Of a stretch of 64,000 nucleotides of DNA, positions 33,959 through 45,722 are shown in pieces. Under the pieces are notes generated by a model that saw only the letters and a list, made by a program, of their open reading frames with translations, searched no databases and was not told the origin of the DNA. The stretch is from Hordeum vulgare subsp. vulgare (taxonomy: Eukaryota; Streptophyta; Magnoliopsida; Poales; Poaceae). Positions within the stretch are counted from its first letter, which is position 1, and every line of letters begins with the position of its first letter. The position numbers were made by a program, and so were the translations under genes. The stretch lies in contig NC_058519.1 of NCBI RefSeq assembly GCF_904849725.1, positions 577,016,169 to 577,080,168 of the forward strand. The letters run 5' to 3'.

Positions 33959-35770
33959 TGTTGGGGAACGTCGCAAGGGAAACAAAAAATTTCCTACGCG
34001 CACAAAGACCTATCATGGTGATGTCCATCTACGAGAGGGGATGAGTGATCTACGTACCCTTGTAGATCGTACAGCAGAAGCGTTAGTGAACGCGGTTGAT
34101 GTAGTGGAACGTCCTCACGTCCCTCGATCCGCCCCGCGAACAATCCCGCGATCAGTCCCACGATCTAGTACCGAACGGACGGCACCTCCGCGTTCAGCAC
34201 ACGTACAACTCGACGATGATCTCGGCCTTCTTGATCCAGCAAGAGAGACGGAGAGGTAGAAGAGTTCTCCGGTAGCGTGACGGCGCTCCGGAGGTTGGTG
34301 ATGATCTTGTCTCAGCAGGGCTCCGCCTGAGCTCCGCAGAAACGCGATCTAGAGGAAAAACTATGGAGGTATGTGGTCGGGCAGCCGTGAGAAAAATCGT
34401 CTCAAATCAGCCCTAAAACCTCCGTATATATAGGTGGGAGGGAGGGGAGGAGGCAGCCTCAAACCCTCAAGGGTTGGCCGAAATTGGAGGTGGAGGAGTC
34501 CTACTCCAATCCTACTTGGAGTAGGATTCCACCTTCCCACTTGGAAACTCTTTCCACCTTGTGTTTTTTCCTTCTCAAACCTTATGGGCCTTAGTGGGAA
34601 CTTATTCCAGCCCACTAGGGGCTGTATTATCTCTTCCCATAGCCCATGAGACCCCTTGGGGCGTGACACCCCTCCCGATGGTCCCCGGCACCCCTCCCGG
34701 CACTCCCGGTACACTACCGATGAGCCCGAAACTTTTCCGGTAATGCACGAAAACCTTCCGGTAACCAAATGAGGTCATCCTATATATCAATCTTCGTTTC
34801 CGGACCATTCCGGAAACCCTCGTGACGTCCGTGATCTCATCCGGGACTCCGAACAACATTCGGTAACCAACCATATAACTCAAATACGCATAAAACAACG
34901 TCGAACCTTAAGTGTGCAGACCCTGCGGGTTCGAGAACTATGTAGACATGACCCGAGAGACTCCTCGGTCAATATCCAATAGCGGGACCTGGATGCCCAT
35001 ATTGGATCCTACATATTCTACGAAGATCTTATCGTTTGAACCTCAGTGCCAAGGATTCATATAATCCCGTATGTCATTCCCTTTGTCCTTCGGTATGTTA
35101 CTTGCCCGAGATTCGATCGTCAGTATCCGTATACCTATTTCAATCTCGTTTACTGGCAAGTCTCTTTACTCGTTCCGTAATACAAGATCCCGCAACTTAC
35201 ATTAAGTTACATTGCTTGCAAGGCTTGTGTGTGATGTTGTATTACCGAGTGGGCCCCGAGATACCTCTCCGTCACACGGAGTGACAAATCCCAGTCTTGA
35301 TCCATACTAACTCAACTAACACCTTCGGAGATACCTGTAGAGCATCTTTATAGTCACCCAGTTACGTTGCGACGTTTGATACACACAAAGTATTCCTCCG
35401 GTGTCAGTGAGTTATATGATCTCATGGTCATAGGAATAAATACTTGACACTCAGAAAACAGTAGCAACAAAATGACACGATCAACATGCTACGTCTATTA
35501 GTTTGGGTCTAGTCCATCACATGATTCTCCTAATGATGTGATCCCGTTATCAAGTGACAACACTTGCCTATGGCCAGGAAACCTTGACCATCTTTGATCA
35601 ACGAGCTAGTCAACTAGAGGCTTACTAGGGACAGTGTTTTGTCTATGTATCCACACAAGTATTGTGTTTCCAATCAACACAATTATAGCATGGATAATAA
35701 ACGATTTATCATGAACTAAGAAATATAATAATAACTAATTTATTATTGCCTCTAGGGCATATTTCCAACA
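33959..35770 (-). repeat. Left LTR (3' LTR of the element)
   Basis: 1812 bp, same length as the right LTR. By eye the two differ at eight positions: bases 3, about 30 and about 45 of the LTR, two in the 300-380 region, and three further on; no indels seen. Open frames inside it on both strands are not genes. The LTR's TATA motif is given separately. Confidence 0.95.
34425..34432 (-). promoter_or_regulatory. LTR TATA box (left LTR)
   Basis: TATATATA within CCTATATATACGGAGG on the - strand, as expected for the LTR core promoter. In this LTR a transcript would run toward the left flank, into the 5S array against its sense. Confidence 0.6.
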
Positions 35771-35785
35771 GTCTCCCACTTGCAC
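35771..35785 (-). promoter_or_regulatory. Polypurine tract of the Copia element
   Basis: On the - strand GTGCAAGTGGGAGAC lies immediately before the TGTTGG start of the 3' LTR, the expected place of the plus-strand primer. Confidence 0.75.
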
Positions 35786-36300
35786 TAGAGTCAATAATCT
35801 AGTTCACATCACCATGTGATTCCAACGAATCCAACACCCATATAGTTATGGGGTCTGATCACGTCTTGCTCGTGAGAGAGGTTTTAGTCAACGGTTCTGA
35901 AACTTTCAGATCCGTGTGTTCTTTACGAATCTTTATGTCATCTTATAGATGCTGCTACTACGTGCTATTCGGAAATGCTCCAAGTATCTACTCTATTATA
36001 TGAATCCGTTTCACTACTCATAGTTATTCGGATTAGTGTCAAAGCTTGCATCGACGTAACCCTTTACGACAAACTCTTTAACCACCTCCATGATCGAGAA
36101 AAAATTCCTTAGTCCATTAGTTACTAAGGATAAATTTCGACCGCTGCTAGTGATTCAATCATGGATCACTCTCTGTACCTCTCAACATACTTTGAGTCAA
36201 GGCACACTTCAGGTGCGGTACACAGCATGGCATACTTTAGATTCTACGGCTAAGGCATAGAAGACGACCTTCGTCTATTCTCTTTTATTCTGCCGTGGTC
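35786..36300 (-). pseudogene. Copia 3' coding remnant (RNase H and end of pol), no intact frame
   Basis: This is where RNase H and the polyprotein end should lie by Copia order and by distance from the LTR. On the - strand I see only short fragments such as LKPLSRA and LTLVQVGD near the 3' end, and many stops. Assigned mainly by position. Confidence 0.45.
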
Positions 36301-37000
36301 GGGTTTTGAGTCTTACTCAAATTCACACCTCACAACGCAACCAAGAACTCTTTCTTTGCTAGTCTATTTTGAACTCTTTCAAGAACTTGTCAAGGCACGT
36401 ATCTTGTTGAAACTTCCATTAAGCGCTTTCGATCTATCTCCATAGATCTTTGATGCTCAACGTTCAAGTAGCTCAATCCAGGTATTCCTTTGAAAAACTC
36501 CTTTCAAACAACCTTGTATGCTTTACAGAAATTCTACATTACTTCTGATCCACAATATGTCAACCACATATACTTATCAGAAATTCTATAGTGCTCCCAC
36601 TCACTTCTTTGGAAATACAAGTTTCTCATAAACTTTGTACAAACCCAAAATCCTTGATCATCTCATCAAAGTGTATATTCCAACTCCGAGATGCTTGCAC
36701 CAGTCCATTGAAGGATTGCTGGAGTTTGCATACTTGTTAGTATCCTTAGGATCGACAAAACCTCCTGGTTGTATCATATACAATGTTTGCTCAAGGAAAC
36801 CGTCGAGGAAACAATGTTTTGACATCCTACGTGCAATATTTCATAAATAATGCAGCAACTACTAACATAATTCTAACAGACTTTTAGCATCGCTACGAGT
36901 GAGAAAGTCTCATCATAGTCAACTGTTTGATCTTGTCGGAAACATCTTTGCGACAAGTCGAGCTTTTCTTAATAGTGACTAATCACCATCATCGTCTGTC
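36300..37000 (-). pseudogene. Copia reverse transcriptase remnant
   Basis: Fragments in several frames on the - strand match the Copia RT: DVKT (of the QMDVKTAFLNG region), KLQQSFNGLVQASRSWN followed by FDEMIKDFGFVQ, and at 36553-36570 the active-site region reads YVVDIL where the family has YVDD, so the second catalytic aspartate... position is replaced by valine at the first D. Stops and frameshifts separate the pieces. Function is lost. Confidence 0.8.
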
Positions 37001-37329
37001 TTCCTTTTAAAGATCCATCTCTACTCAATAGTCTTATGACCGTCAAGTAGTTCTTCCAAAGTCTACACTCTGTTTTCATACATGGATCCTCTCTCGGATT
37101 TCATGGCTTCTAGCCATTTGTCGGAATCTGGGCCCACCATCGCTTTCTCCATAACTCGTAGGTTCACTGTTGCTCAACAACATGACCTCCAAGACAGGGT
37201 TACCGTACTACTCTGCAGCAGTACGCGACCTTGTCGACCTATGAGGTTTGTAGTAACTTGATTCGAAGCTCAATGATCACCATCATCAGCTTCCACTTCA
37301 ATTGGTGTAGGCGCCACATGAACCACTTC

Positions 37330-37589
37330 CTACGCCCTGCTACACACTGGTTGAAGTGATGGTTCAATAACCTCATCAAGTTCTACTACCCTCCCACTCA
37401 ATTCTTTCGAGAGAAACCTTTCCTCGAGAAAGGATCCGTTTCTAGAAACAAACACTTTGCTTTCGGATCTGAGATAGGAGATGTACCCAACTGTTTTGGA
37501 TATCCTATGAAGATGCATTTATCCGCTTTGGGTTCGAGCTTATCAGACAGAAACTTTTTCACATAAGTGTCGAAGCCCCAAACTTTCAA
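37330..37589 (-). pseudogene. Copia integrase C-terminal region remnant
   Basis: Two overlapping - strand frames give KVWGFDTYVKKF...DKCIFIGYPK and then GYISYL...KVFVSRNGSFLEERFLSK, followed by VVELDEVIEPS. Together they follow the region between the Copia integrase core and RT; a frameshift near 37500 splits them. Confidence 0.85.
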
Positions 37590-37728
37590 GAAACGACAGT
37601 TTAGATTTCTCTAAACCTCAGTCTATACTGTGTCATCTCAACGGAAATACGCGGTGCCCTATTTAAAGTGAGTGCGGTTGTCTCTAATGCATAACCCATA
37701 AACGATAGTGGTAATTCGATAAGAGACA

Positions 37729-37968
37729 TCATAGTATGCACCATACCAAATAGTGCGTGGCTATGACGTTCAGACACATCATCACACTATGATGTTCCAG
37801 GTGGCATGAACTGCGAAACAATTTCCACATTGTCTTAACTGCGTACCAAAACTCGTAACTCAGATATTCATTTCTATGATCATATCGTAGACAGTTTATC
37901 CTCTTGTTACGACGAACTTCACTCCGAAACAGAATTGAACTTTTCAATATTTCAGACTTGTGATTCAT
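37729..37968 (-). pseudogene. Copia integrase core remnant
   Basis: The - strand fragment contains INCLRYDHRNEYLSYEF, which lines up with the LRSDRGGEYLS segment around the second catalytic aspartate of Copia integrases. The downstream NGVSERRNRT-type segment with the catalytic glutamate is not in this frame. Confidence 0.75.
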
Positions 37969-38098
37969 TAAGTAAATACTCTAGTATCTACTCAAATCGT
38001 CAGTGAAGTAAGAACATAATGATATCCACTGCGTGCCTCAGCACCCATTGGACTGCATACATCAAAATGTATCACTTCCAACAAGTTACTATCTTATT

Positions 38099-38305
38099 TC
38101 ATCTCAATGAAAACAAGGCCTTGCTCATGTGGTATGATTTGCATGTCACTAGTGATTCGAAATCAGGTGAGTACAAAGATCCATCAGCATGGAGCCTCTT
38201 CATGCAATTTATACTAACATGACTCAAGCGGCAATGCCACAAGTAAGTGGTACTATCATCATCAACTGTATCTTTTGGCACCATTATCATGAACATGTGT
38301 AACAC
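38099..38305 (-). pseudogene. Copia GAG-pre-integrase (zinc-binding) remnant
   Basis: TTYLWHCRLSHVSINCMKRL followed by FESLVTCKSYHMSK resembles the HHCC region ahead of integrase. The two histidines and the first cysteine are present, but the usual C-x2-C ends as CKSY, so the second cysteine is missing. Confidence 0.85.
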
Positions 38306-38640
38306 TACGATTGAGATTCAATAAACCATTGAAGGTGATCATTCAAGAAAACAGAGTAACCATTATTCTCTTTAAATGAATAATCGTATCGCAATAAACA
38401 CGATCCAATCATGTTCATGCTTAACGCAAGCACCAAATAACAATTATTTAGGTTTAATACCAATCCGGATGGTAGAGGGAGCGTGCGACGTTTGATCATA
38501 TCAACCTTGGAAACACTTCCAACACGTATCGTCACCTCGCCTTTAGCTAGTCTCCGTTTATGCCGTAGCTTTCATTTCGTGTTACTAATCACTTAGCAAC
38601 CGAACCGGTATCCAATACCCTCATGCTACTAGGAGTACTA
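38305..38640 (-). pseudogene. Copia aspartic protease remnant
   Basis: The DTG catalytic triad is readable on the - strand at 38604-38612 within MRVLDTGSVAK, then a stop. Farther on IRVGSVSKVD and LPSGLVLNLNNCYLVLALS match the sequence after the protease site in this group. Stops interrupt it. Confidence 0.8.
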
Positions 38641-38699
38641 GTAAAGTACACATCAACATCATGCATATCAAATACACTTCTTTCGACTTTTGCCAGCCT

Positions 38700-39200
38700 T
38701 CTTATCTACCAAGTATCTAGAGTTGCTCCGCCTCAGTGACTGTTCCCCTCATTACAGAAGCACTTAGTCTCGGGTTTGGGTTTAATCTTGGGTCTCTTCA
38801 TTAGTGCAACAACTGTTTTGCCGTTTCACGAAGTATCCCATCTAGCCCTTGCCTTTCTCGAAACTTAGTGGTTTTACAAACCATCAACTATTGACGCTCC
38901 TTCTTGATTTCTACTTTCGCAGTGTCAAACATCGCGAATCGCTCAAGGATCATTGTTTCTATCCTTGATATGTTATAGTTCATCACTAAGCTCTCACAGC
39001 TTGGTGGCAGTGACTTTGGAGAACTATCACTATCTCATCTGGAAGATTAACTCCCACTTGATTCAAGCGATTGTCGCACTCAGACAATCTGAGCACACGC
39101 TCAACGATTGAGCCTTTCTCCTTTACTTTGTGGACAAAGAATCTCGTCGGAGGTCTCGTACCTCTCAACAAGGGCACAAGCGTGAAATCACAATTTCATC
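38700..39200 (-). pseudogene. Copia gag remnant (capsid and zinc knuckle)
   Basis: At 38986-39177 the - strand reads VERVLRLSECDNRLNQVGVNLPDEIVI, which fits the gag capsid region of this Copia group. At 38736-38762 a degraded zinc knuckle CFCNEGNSH is followed by a stop, so CX2CX4HX4C is broken. Confidence 0.75.
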
Positions 39201-40735
39201 TCTTTAGAACATCACTTATGTTCCGTGACGTTTTACAACGTTTTCGGCGCCTTGCTTCTAAGCCATCAAGTATCTTGCACTGAACTATCGTGTAGTCATC
39301 AGTAACGTGTATGTCGGATGTTCATAGCATCCACAGACGACGCTCGAGGTGCAGCACATCGAGTGGTGCATTAAGGACATAAGCCTTCTGCGTAGCAACG
39401 AGGACAATCCTCGGTTTTACAGACTCGGTCTGCAAAGGTTGCTACTATCAATTTTCAACTAAATTTTCTCTAGGAACATGTAAAAACAGTAGAGCTATAG
39501 CGCAAGCTACATCGTAGTTCGCAAAGACCATTAGACTATGTTCATGACAATTAGTTCAATTAATCATATTACTCAAGAACTCCCACTCAAAAAGTACATC
39601 TCTCTAGTCATTTGAGTGGTACACGATCCAAATCCGCTATCTCAAGTCCGATCATCACGTGAGTCGAGAATAGTTTCAGTGGTAAGCATCCCTATGCTAA
39701 TCATATCAACTATACGATTCATGCTCGACCTTTCGGTCTCATGTGTTCCGAGGCCATGTCTGCACATGCTAGGCTCGTCAAGCTTAACCCGAGTGTTCCG
39801 CGTGTGCAACTGTTTTGCACCCGTTGTATGTGAACGTTGAGTCTATCACACCCGATCATCACGTGGTGTCTCGAAACGAAGAACTGTCGCAACGGTGCAC
39901 AGTCGGGGAGAACACAATTTCGTCTTGAAATTTTAGTGAGAGATCACCTCATAATGCTACCGTCGTTCTAAGCAAAATAAGGTGCATAAAAGGATTAACA
40001 TCACATGCAATTCACAAGTGACATGATATGGCCATCATCACGTGCTTCTTGATCTCCATCACCAAAGCACCGGCACGACCTTTCTTGTCACCGGCGCCAC
40101 ACCATGATCATCCATCAACGTGTTGCCATCGGGGTTGTCGTGCTACTTATGCTATTACTACTAAAGCTACATCCTAGCAAAATAGTAAACGCATCTGCAA
40201 GCACATATGTTAGTATAAAGACAACCCTATGGCTCCTGCCGGTTGCCGTACCATCGACGTGCAAGTCGATATTTCTATTACAACATGATCATCTCATACA
40301 TCCAATATATCACATCACATCATTGGCCATATCACATCACAATCATACCCTGCAAAAACAAGTTAGACGTCCTCTAATTTTGTTGTTGCATGTTTTACGT
40401 GGTGACCAAGGGTATCTAGTAGGATCGCATCTTACTTACGCAAACACCACAACGGAGATATATGAATTGCTATTTAACCTCATCCAAGGACCTCCTCGGT
40501 CAAATCCGATTCAACTAAAGTTGGAGAAACCGTCACTTGCCAGTCATCTTTGAGCAAAGGGGGTTACTCGTAACGATGAAACCAGTCTCTCGTAAGCGTA
40601 CGAGTAATGTCGGTCCAAGCCGCTTCAATCCAACAATACCGCGGAATTAGAAAAGACTAAGGAGGGCAGCAAAACGCACATCACCGTCCACAAAACCTTT
40701 TGTGTTCTACTCGAGAAGACATCTACGCATGAACC
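39200..40735 (-). other. Copia 5' leader and start of gag, no intact frame
   Basis: About 1.5 kb between the primer site and the recognisable gag fragment. It looks like the long untranslated leader of BARE/Angela-type elements. It holds a repeated motif CCGATCATCACGTG (+ strand) at 39648-39661 and 39852-39865 with a shorter version at 40032-40044. The 149-codon open frame on the + strand at 40104-40553 is antisense and unlikely to be a gene. Confidence 0.6.
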
Positions 40736-40751
40736 TAGCTCATGATGCCAC
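40736..40751 (-). promoter_or_regulatory. Primer-binding site of the Copia element
   Basis: On the - strand the 5' LTR is followed by G then TGGCATCATGAGC. The usual site complementary to initiator Met tRNA is TGGTATCAGAGC; here there is one substitution and about one inserted base. It is a variant or weakened site. Confidence 0.65.
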
Positions 40752-42563
40752 TGATGGGGAACGTCGCAAGGGAAACAAAAAAATTCCTACGCGCACGAAG
40801 ACCTATCATGGTGATGTCCATCTACGAGAGGGGATGAGTGATCTACGTACCCTTGTAGATCGTACAGCAGAAGCGTTAGTGAACGCGGTTGATGTAGTGG
40901 AACGTCCTCACGTCCCTCGATCCGCCCCGCGAACAATCCCGCGATCAGTCCCACGATCTAGTACCGAACGGACGGCACCTCCGCGTTCAGCACACGTACA
41001 ACTCGACGATGATCTCGGCCTTCTTGATCCAGCAAGAGAGACGGAGAGGTAGAAGAGTTCTCCGGCAGCGTGACGGCGCTCCGGAGGTTGGTGATGATCT
41101 TGTCTCAGCAGGGCTCCGCCCGAGCTCCGCAGAAACGCGATCTAGAGGAAAAACTATGGAGGTATGTGGTCGGGCAGCCGTGAGAAAAATCGTCTCAAAT
41201 CAGCCCTAAAACCTCCGTATATATAGGTGGGAGGGAGGGGAGGAGGCAGCCTCAAACCCTCAAGGGTTGGCCGAAATTGGAGGTGGAGGAGTCCTACTCC
41301 AATCCTACTTGGAGTAGGATTCCACCTTCCCACTTGGAAACTCTTTCCACCTTGTGTTTTTTCCTTCTCAAACCTTATGGGCCTTAGTGGGAACTTATTC
41401 CAGCCCACTAGGGGCTGTATTATCTCTTCCCATAGCCCATGAGACCCCTTGGGGCGTGACACCACTCCCGATGGTCCCCGGCACCCCTCCCGGCACTCCC
41501 GGTACACTACCGATGAGCCCGAAACTTTTCCGGTAATGCACGAAAACCTTCCGGTAACCAAATGAGGTCATCCTATATATCAATCTTCGTTTCCGGACCA
41601 TTCCGGAAACCCTCGTGACGTCCGTGTTCTCATCCGGGACTCCGAACAACATTCGGTAACCAACCATATAACTCAAATACGCATAAAACAACGTCGAACC
41701 TTAAGTGTGCAGACCCTGCGGGTTCGAGAACTATGTAGACATGACCCGAGAGACTCCTCGGTCAATATCCAATAGCGGGACCTGGATGCCCATATTGGAT
41801 CCTACATATTCTACGAAGATCTTATCGTTTGAACCTCAGTGCCAAGGATTCATATAATCCCGTATGTCATTCCCTTTGTCCTTCGGTATGTTACTTGCCC
41901 GAGATTCGATCGTCAGTATCCGTATACCTATTTCAATCTCGTTTACTGGCAAGTCTCTTTACTCGTTCCGTAATACAAGATCCCGCAACTTACATTAAGT
42001 TACATTGCTTGCAAGGCTTGTGTGTGATGTTGTATTACCGAGTGGGCCCCGAGATACCTCTCCGTCACACGGAGTGACAAATCCCAGTCTTGATCCATAC
42101 TAACTCAACTAACACCTTCGGAGATACCTGTAGAGCATCTTTATAGTCACCCAGTTACGTTGCGACGTTTGATACACACAAAGTATTCCTCCGGTGTCAG
42201 TGAGTTATATGATCTCATGGTCATAGGAATAAATACTTGACACGCAGAAAACAGTAGCAACAAAATGACACGATCAACATGCTACGTCTATTAGTTTGGG
42301 TCTAGTCCATCACATGATTCTCCTAATGATGTGATCCCGTTATCAAGTGACAACACTTGCCTATGGCCAGGAAACCTTGACCATCTTTGATCAACGAGCT
42401 AGTCAACTAGAGGCTTACTAGGGACAGTGTTTTGTCTATGTATCCACACAAGTATTGTGTTTCCAATCAACACAATTATAGCATGGATAATAAACGATTT
42501 ATCATGAACTAAGAAATATAATAATAACTAATTTATTATTGCCTCTAGGGCATATTTCCAACA
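40752..42563 (-). repeat. Right LTR (5' LTR of the element)
   Basis: 1812 bp. On the + strand it starts TGATGGGG where the left LTR starts TGTTGGGG, so the internal end carries one of the eight differences. The outer end CCAACA abuts the right ATCAT duplication. Confidence 0.95.
41218..41225 (-). promoter_or_regulatory. LTR TATA box (5' LTR)
   Basis: TATATATA at the same LTR position as in the left copy. This one would drive the element's genomic RNA leftward. Confidence 0.65.
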
Positions 42564-42568
42564 ATCAT
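42564..42568. repeat. Target-site duplication ATCAT, right copy
   Basis: Exact repeat of 33954-33958, directly after the LTR end; it is also nt 8-12 of the split 5S gene. Confidence 0.95.
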
Positions 42569-42676
42569 ACCAGCACTAAAGCACCGGATCCCATCAGAAC
42601 GCCGAAGTTAAGCGTGCTTGGGCGAGAGTAGTACTAGGATGGGTGACCTCCTAGGAAGTCCTCGTGTTGCATTTCC
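42564..42676 (+). pseudogene. 5S rRNA unit 107, 3' piece (nt 8-120)
   Basis: Continues the gene cut at 33958. Changes nt45 T>G, nt97 G>A and nt118 C>T. All three internal promoter boxes remain, but the transcription start and 5' flank are replaced by the LTR end. Spacer carries CCGACC and ACTAATAG. Next gene 297 bp from nt 8. Confidence 0.96.
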
Positions 42677-42860
42677 CTTTTTAAATATATTTTTGCGCCA
42701 CGTGACAAGGATGACGCGGGACCGTGATCTATATGACCTCATTTTCTTATTTTTGACGATTACTGTGTGACTTTTCCGACCGCGCTTGACACCCAACGAC
42801 TAATAGTAGTAGTAGTAGTAGTAGGGGCAAGCATAAGGAACAAATAGATAGTTGCATGTC

Positions 42861-42980
42861 GGATGCGATCATACCAGCACTAAAGCACCGGATCCCATCA
42901 GAACTCCGAAGTTAAGCGTGCTTGGGCGAGAGTAGTACTAGGATGGGTGACCTCCTGGGAAGTCCTCGTGTTGCATTCCC
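42861..42980 (+). rRNA. 5S rRNA, unit 108
   Basis: Consensus copy; followed by an 87-bp TAG tract. Period 367 bp. Confidence 0.97.
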
Positions 42981-43104
42981 CTTTTTAAATATATTTTTGC
43001 GCCACGTGACAAGGATGACGCGGGACCGTGATCTATATGACCTCATTTTCTTATTTTTGACGATTACTGTGTGACTTTTCCCACCGCGCTTGACACCCAA
43101 CGAC

Positions 43105-43127
43105 TAGTAGTAGTAGTAGTAGTAGTG

Positions 43128-43191
<64 letters not shown>
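43105..43191 (+). repeat. TAG microsatellite, 29 triplets, one TGG
   Basis: 87 bp between units 108 and 109, with one TGG-type interruption. Confidence 0.95.
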
Positions 43192-43227
43192 GGGCAAGCA
43201 TAAGGAACAAATAGATAGTTGCATGTC

Positions 43228-43347
43228 GGATGCGATCATACCAGCACTAAAGCACCGGATCCCATCAGAACTCCGAAGTTAAGCGTGCTTGGGCGAGAGT
43301 AGTACTAGGATAGGTGACCTCCTGGGAAGTCCTCGTGTTGCATTCCC
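43228..43347 (+). rRNA. 5S rRNA, unit 109
   Basis: nt85 G>A. Period 331 bp. Confidence 0.95.
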
Positions 43348-43484
43348 CTTTTTAAATATATTTTTGCGCCACGTGACAAGGATGACGCGGGAGCGTGATC
43401 TATATGACCTCATTTTCTTATTTTTGACGATTACTGTGTGACTTTTCCCACCGCGCTTGACACCCAACGACTAGTAGTAGTAGC

Positions 43485-43522
<38 letters not shown>

Positions 43523-43558
43523 GGGCAAGCATAAGGAACAAATAGATAGTTGCATGTC

Positions 43559-43678
43559 GGATGCGATCATACCAGCACTAAAGCACTGGATCGCATCAGA
43601 ACTCCGAAGTTAAGCGTGCTTGGGCGAGAGTAGTACTAGGATGGGTGACCTCCTGGGAAGTCCTCGTGTTGCATTCCC
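43559..43678 (+). rRNA. 5S rRNA, unit 110
   Basis: nt29 C>T, nt35 C>G; spacer GCGCTGGACACC. Period 319 bp. Confidence 0.95.
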
Positions 43679-43877
43679 CTTTTTAAATATATTTTTGCGC
43701 CACGTGACAAGGATGACGCGGGAGCGTGATCTATATGACCTCATTTTCTTATTTTTGACGATTACTGTGTGACTTTTCCCACCGCGCTGGACACCCAACG
43801 ACTAGTAGTAGTAGCAGTAGTAGTAGTAGTAGTAGTAGTAGGGGCAAGCATAAGGAACAAATAGATAGTTGCATGTC

Positions 43878-43997
43878 GGATGCGATCATACCAGCACAAA
43901 AGCACCGGATCCCATCAGAACTCCGAAGTTAAGCGTGCTTGGGCGAGAGTAGTATTAGGATGGGTGACCTCCTGGGAAGTCCTCGTGTTGCATTCCC
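43878..43997 (+). rRNA. 5S rRNA, unit 111
   Basis: nt21 T>A, nt78 C>T. Followed by the 936-bp TAG tract; distance to the next gene 1216 bp. Confidence 0.95.
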
Positions 43998-44121
43998 CTT
44001 TTTAAATATATTTTTGCGCCACGTGACAAGGATGACGCGGGAGCGTGATCTATATGACCTCATTTTCTTATTTTTGACGATTACTGTGTGACTTTTCCCA
44101 CCGCGCTTGACACCCAACGAC

Positions 44122-45057
<936 letters not shown>

Positions 45058-45093
45058 GGGCAAGCATAAGGAACAAATAGATAGTTGCATGTC

Positions 45094-45213
45094 GGATGCG
45101 ATCATACCACCACTAAAGCACCGGATTCCATCAGAACTCTGAAGTTAAGCGTGCTTGGGCGAGAGTAGTACTAGGATGGGTGACCTCCTGGGAAGTCCTC
45201 GTGTTGCATTCCC
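45094..45213 (+). rRNA. 5S rRNA, unit 112
   Basis: nt17 G>C, nt34 C>T, nt47 C>T. First gene past the giant TAG tract; its 36-nt upstream block is intact. Period 331 bp. Confidence 0.94.
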
Positions 45214-45337
45214 CTTTTTAAATATATTTTTGCGCCACGTGACAAGGATGACGCGGGAGCGTGATCTATATGACCTCATTTTCTTATTTTTGACGATTAC
45301 TGTGTGACTTTTCCTACCGCGCTTGACACCCAACGAC

Positions 45338-45388
<51 letters not shown>

Positions 45389-45424
45389 GGGCAAGCATAA
45401 GGAACAAATAGATAGTTGCATGTC

Positions 45425-45544
45425 GGATGCGATCATACCAGCACTAAAGCACCGGATCCCATCAGAACTCCGAAGTTAAGCGTGCTTGGGCGAGAGTAGT
45501 ACTAGGATGGGTGACCTCCTGGGAAGTCCTCGTGTTGCATTCCC
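45425..45544 (+). rRNA. 5S rRNA, unit 113
   Basis: Consensus copy; period 298 bp; the next upstream block has AAGAAACAAAT. Confidence 0.97.
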
Positions 45545-45722
45545 CTTTTTAAATATATTTTTGCGCCACGTGACAAGGATGACGCGGGAGCGTGATCTAT
45601 ATGACCTCATTTTCTTATTTTTGACGATTACTGTGTGACTTTTCCTACCGCGCTTGACACCCAACGACTAGTAGTAGTAGTAGTAGGGGCAAGCATAAGA
45701 AACAAATAGATAGTTGCATGTC

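Larger units (their letters stand above)
33959..42563 (-). mobile_element. Copia LTR retrotransposon, BARE/WIS/Angela/Inga group, 8605 bp
   Basis: Two direct LTRs of 1812 bp flank 4981 bp of internal sequence; the ends are TG...CA and are flanked by the 5-bp duplication ATCAT. Read on the - strand the LTR begins TGTTGGAAATATGCCCTAGA, the familiar start of this Triticeae Copia group. The internal order on the - strand is leader, gag, protease, integrase, reverse transcriptase and RNase H remnants, which is Copia order. No reading frame longer than about 80 codons survives in the coding region, so the copy cannot encode its own proteins. The family name within the group is uncertain; Inga- and Angela-like leader sequence is what I recognise from memory. 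Confidence 0.93.

Noticed and set aside
40104..40553. 149-codon frame on the + strand
   Set aside because: It is antisense to the element's leader; composition and lack of any recognisable motif suggest chance.
34361..42077. Open frames of 60-135 codons in both LTRs
   Set aside because: They occur at the same place in both LTRs, on both strands, and match no LTR-encoded protein I know.
33959..42563. Cassandra-type element carrying 5S promoter sequence in its LTR
   Set aside because: Cassandra is a short TRIM with 5S-like sequence inside its LTR. Here the 1.8-kb LTRs hold none; 5S sequence lies only outside the duplication.
33959..42563. Intact autonomous retrotransposon
   Set aside because: The coding region is broken by many stops and frameshifts and the RT and zinc motifs are damaged.
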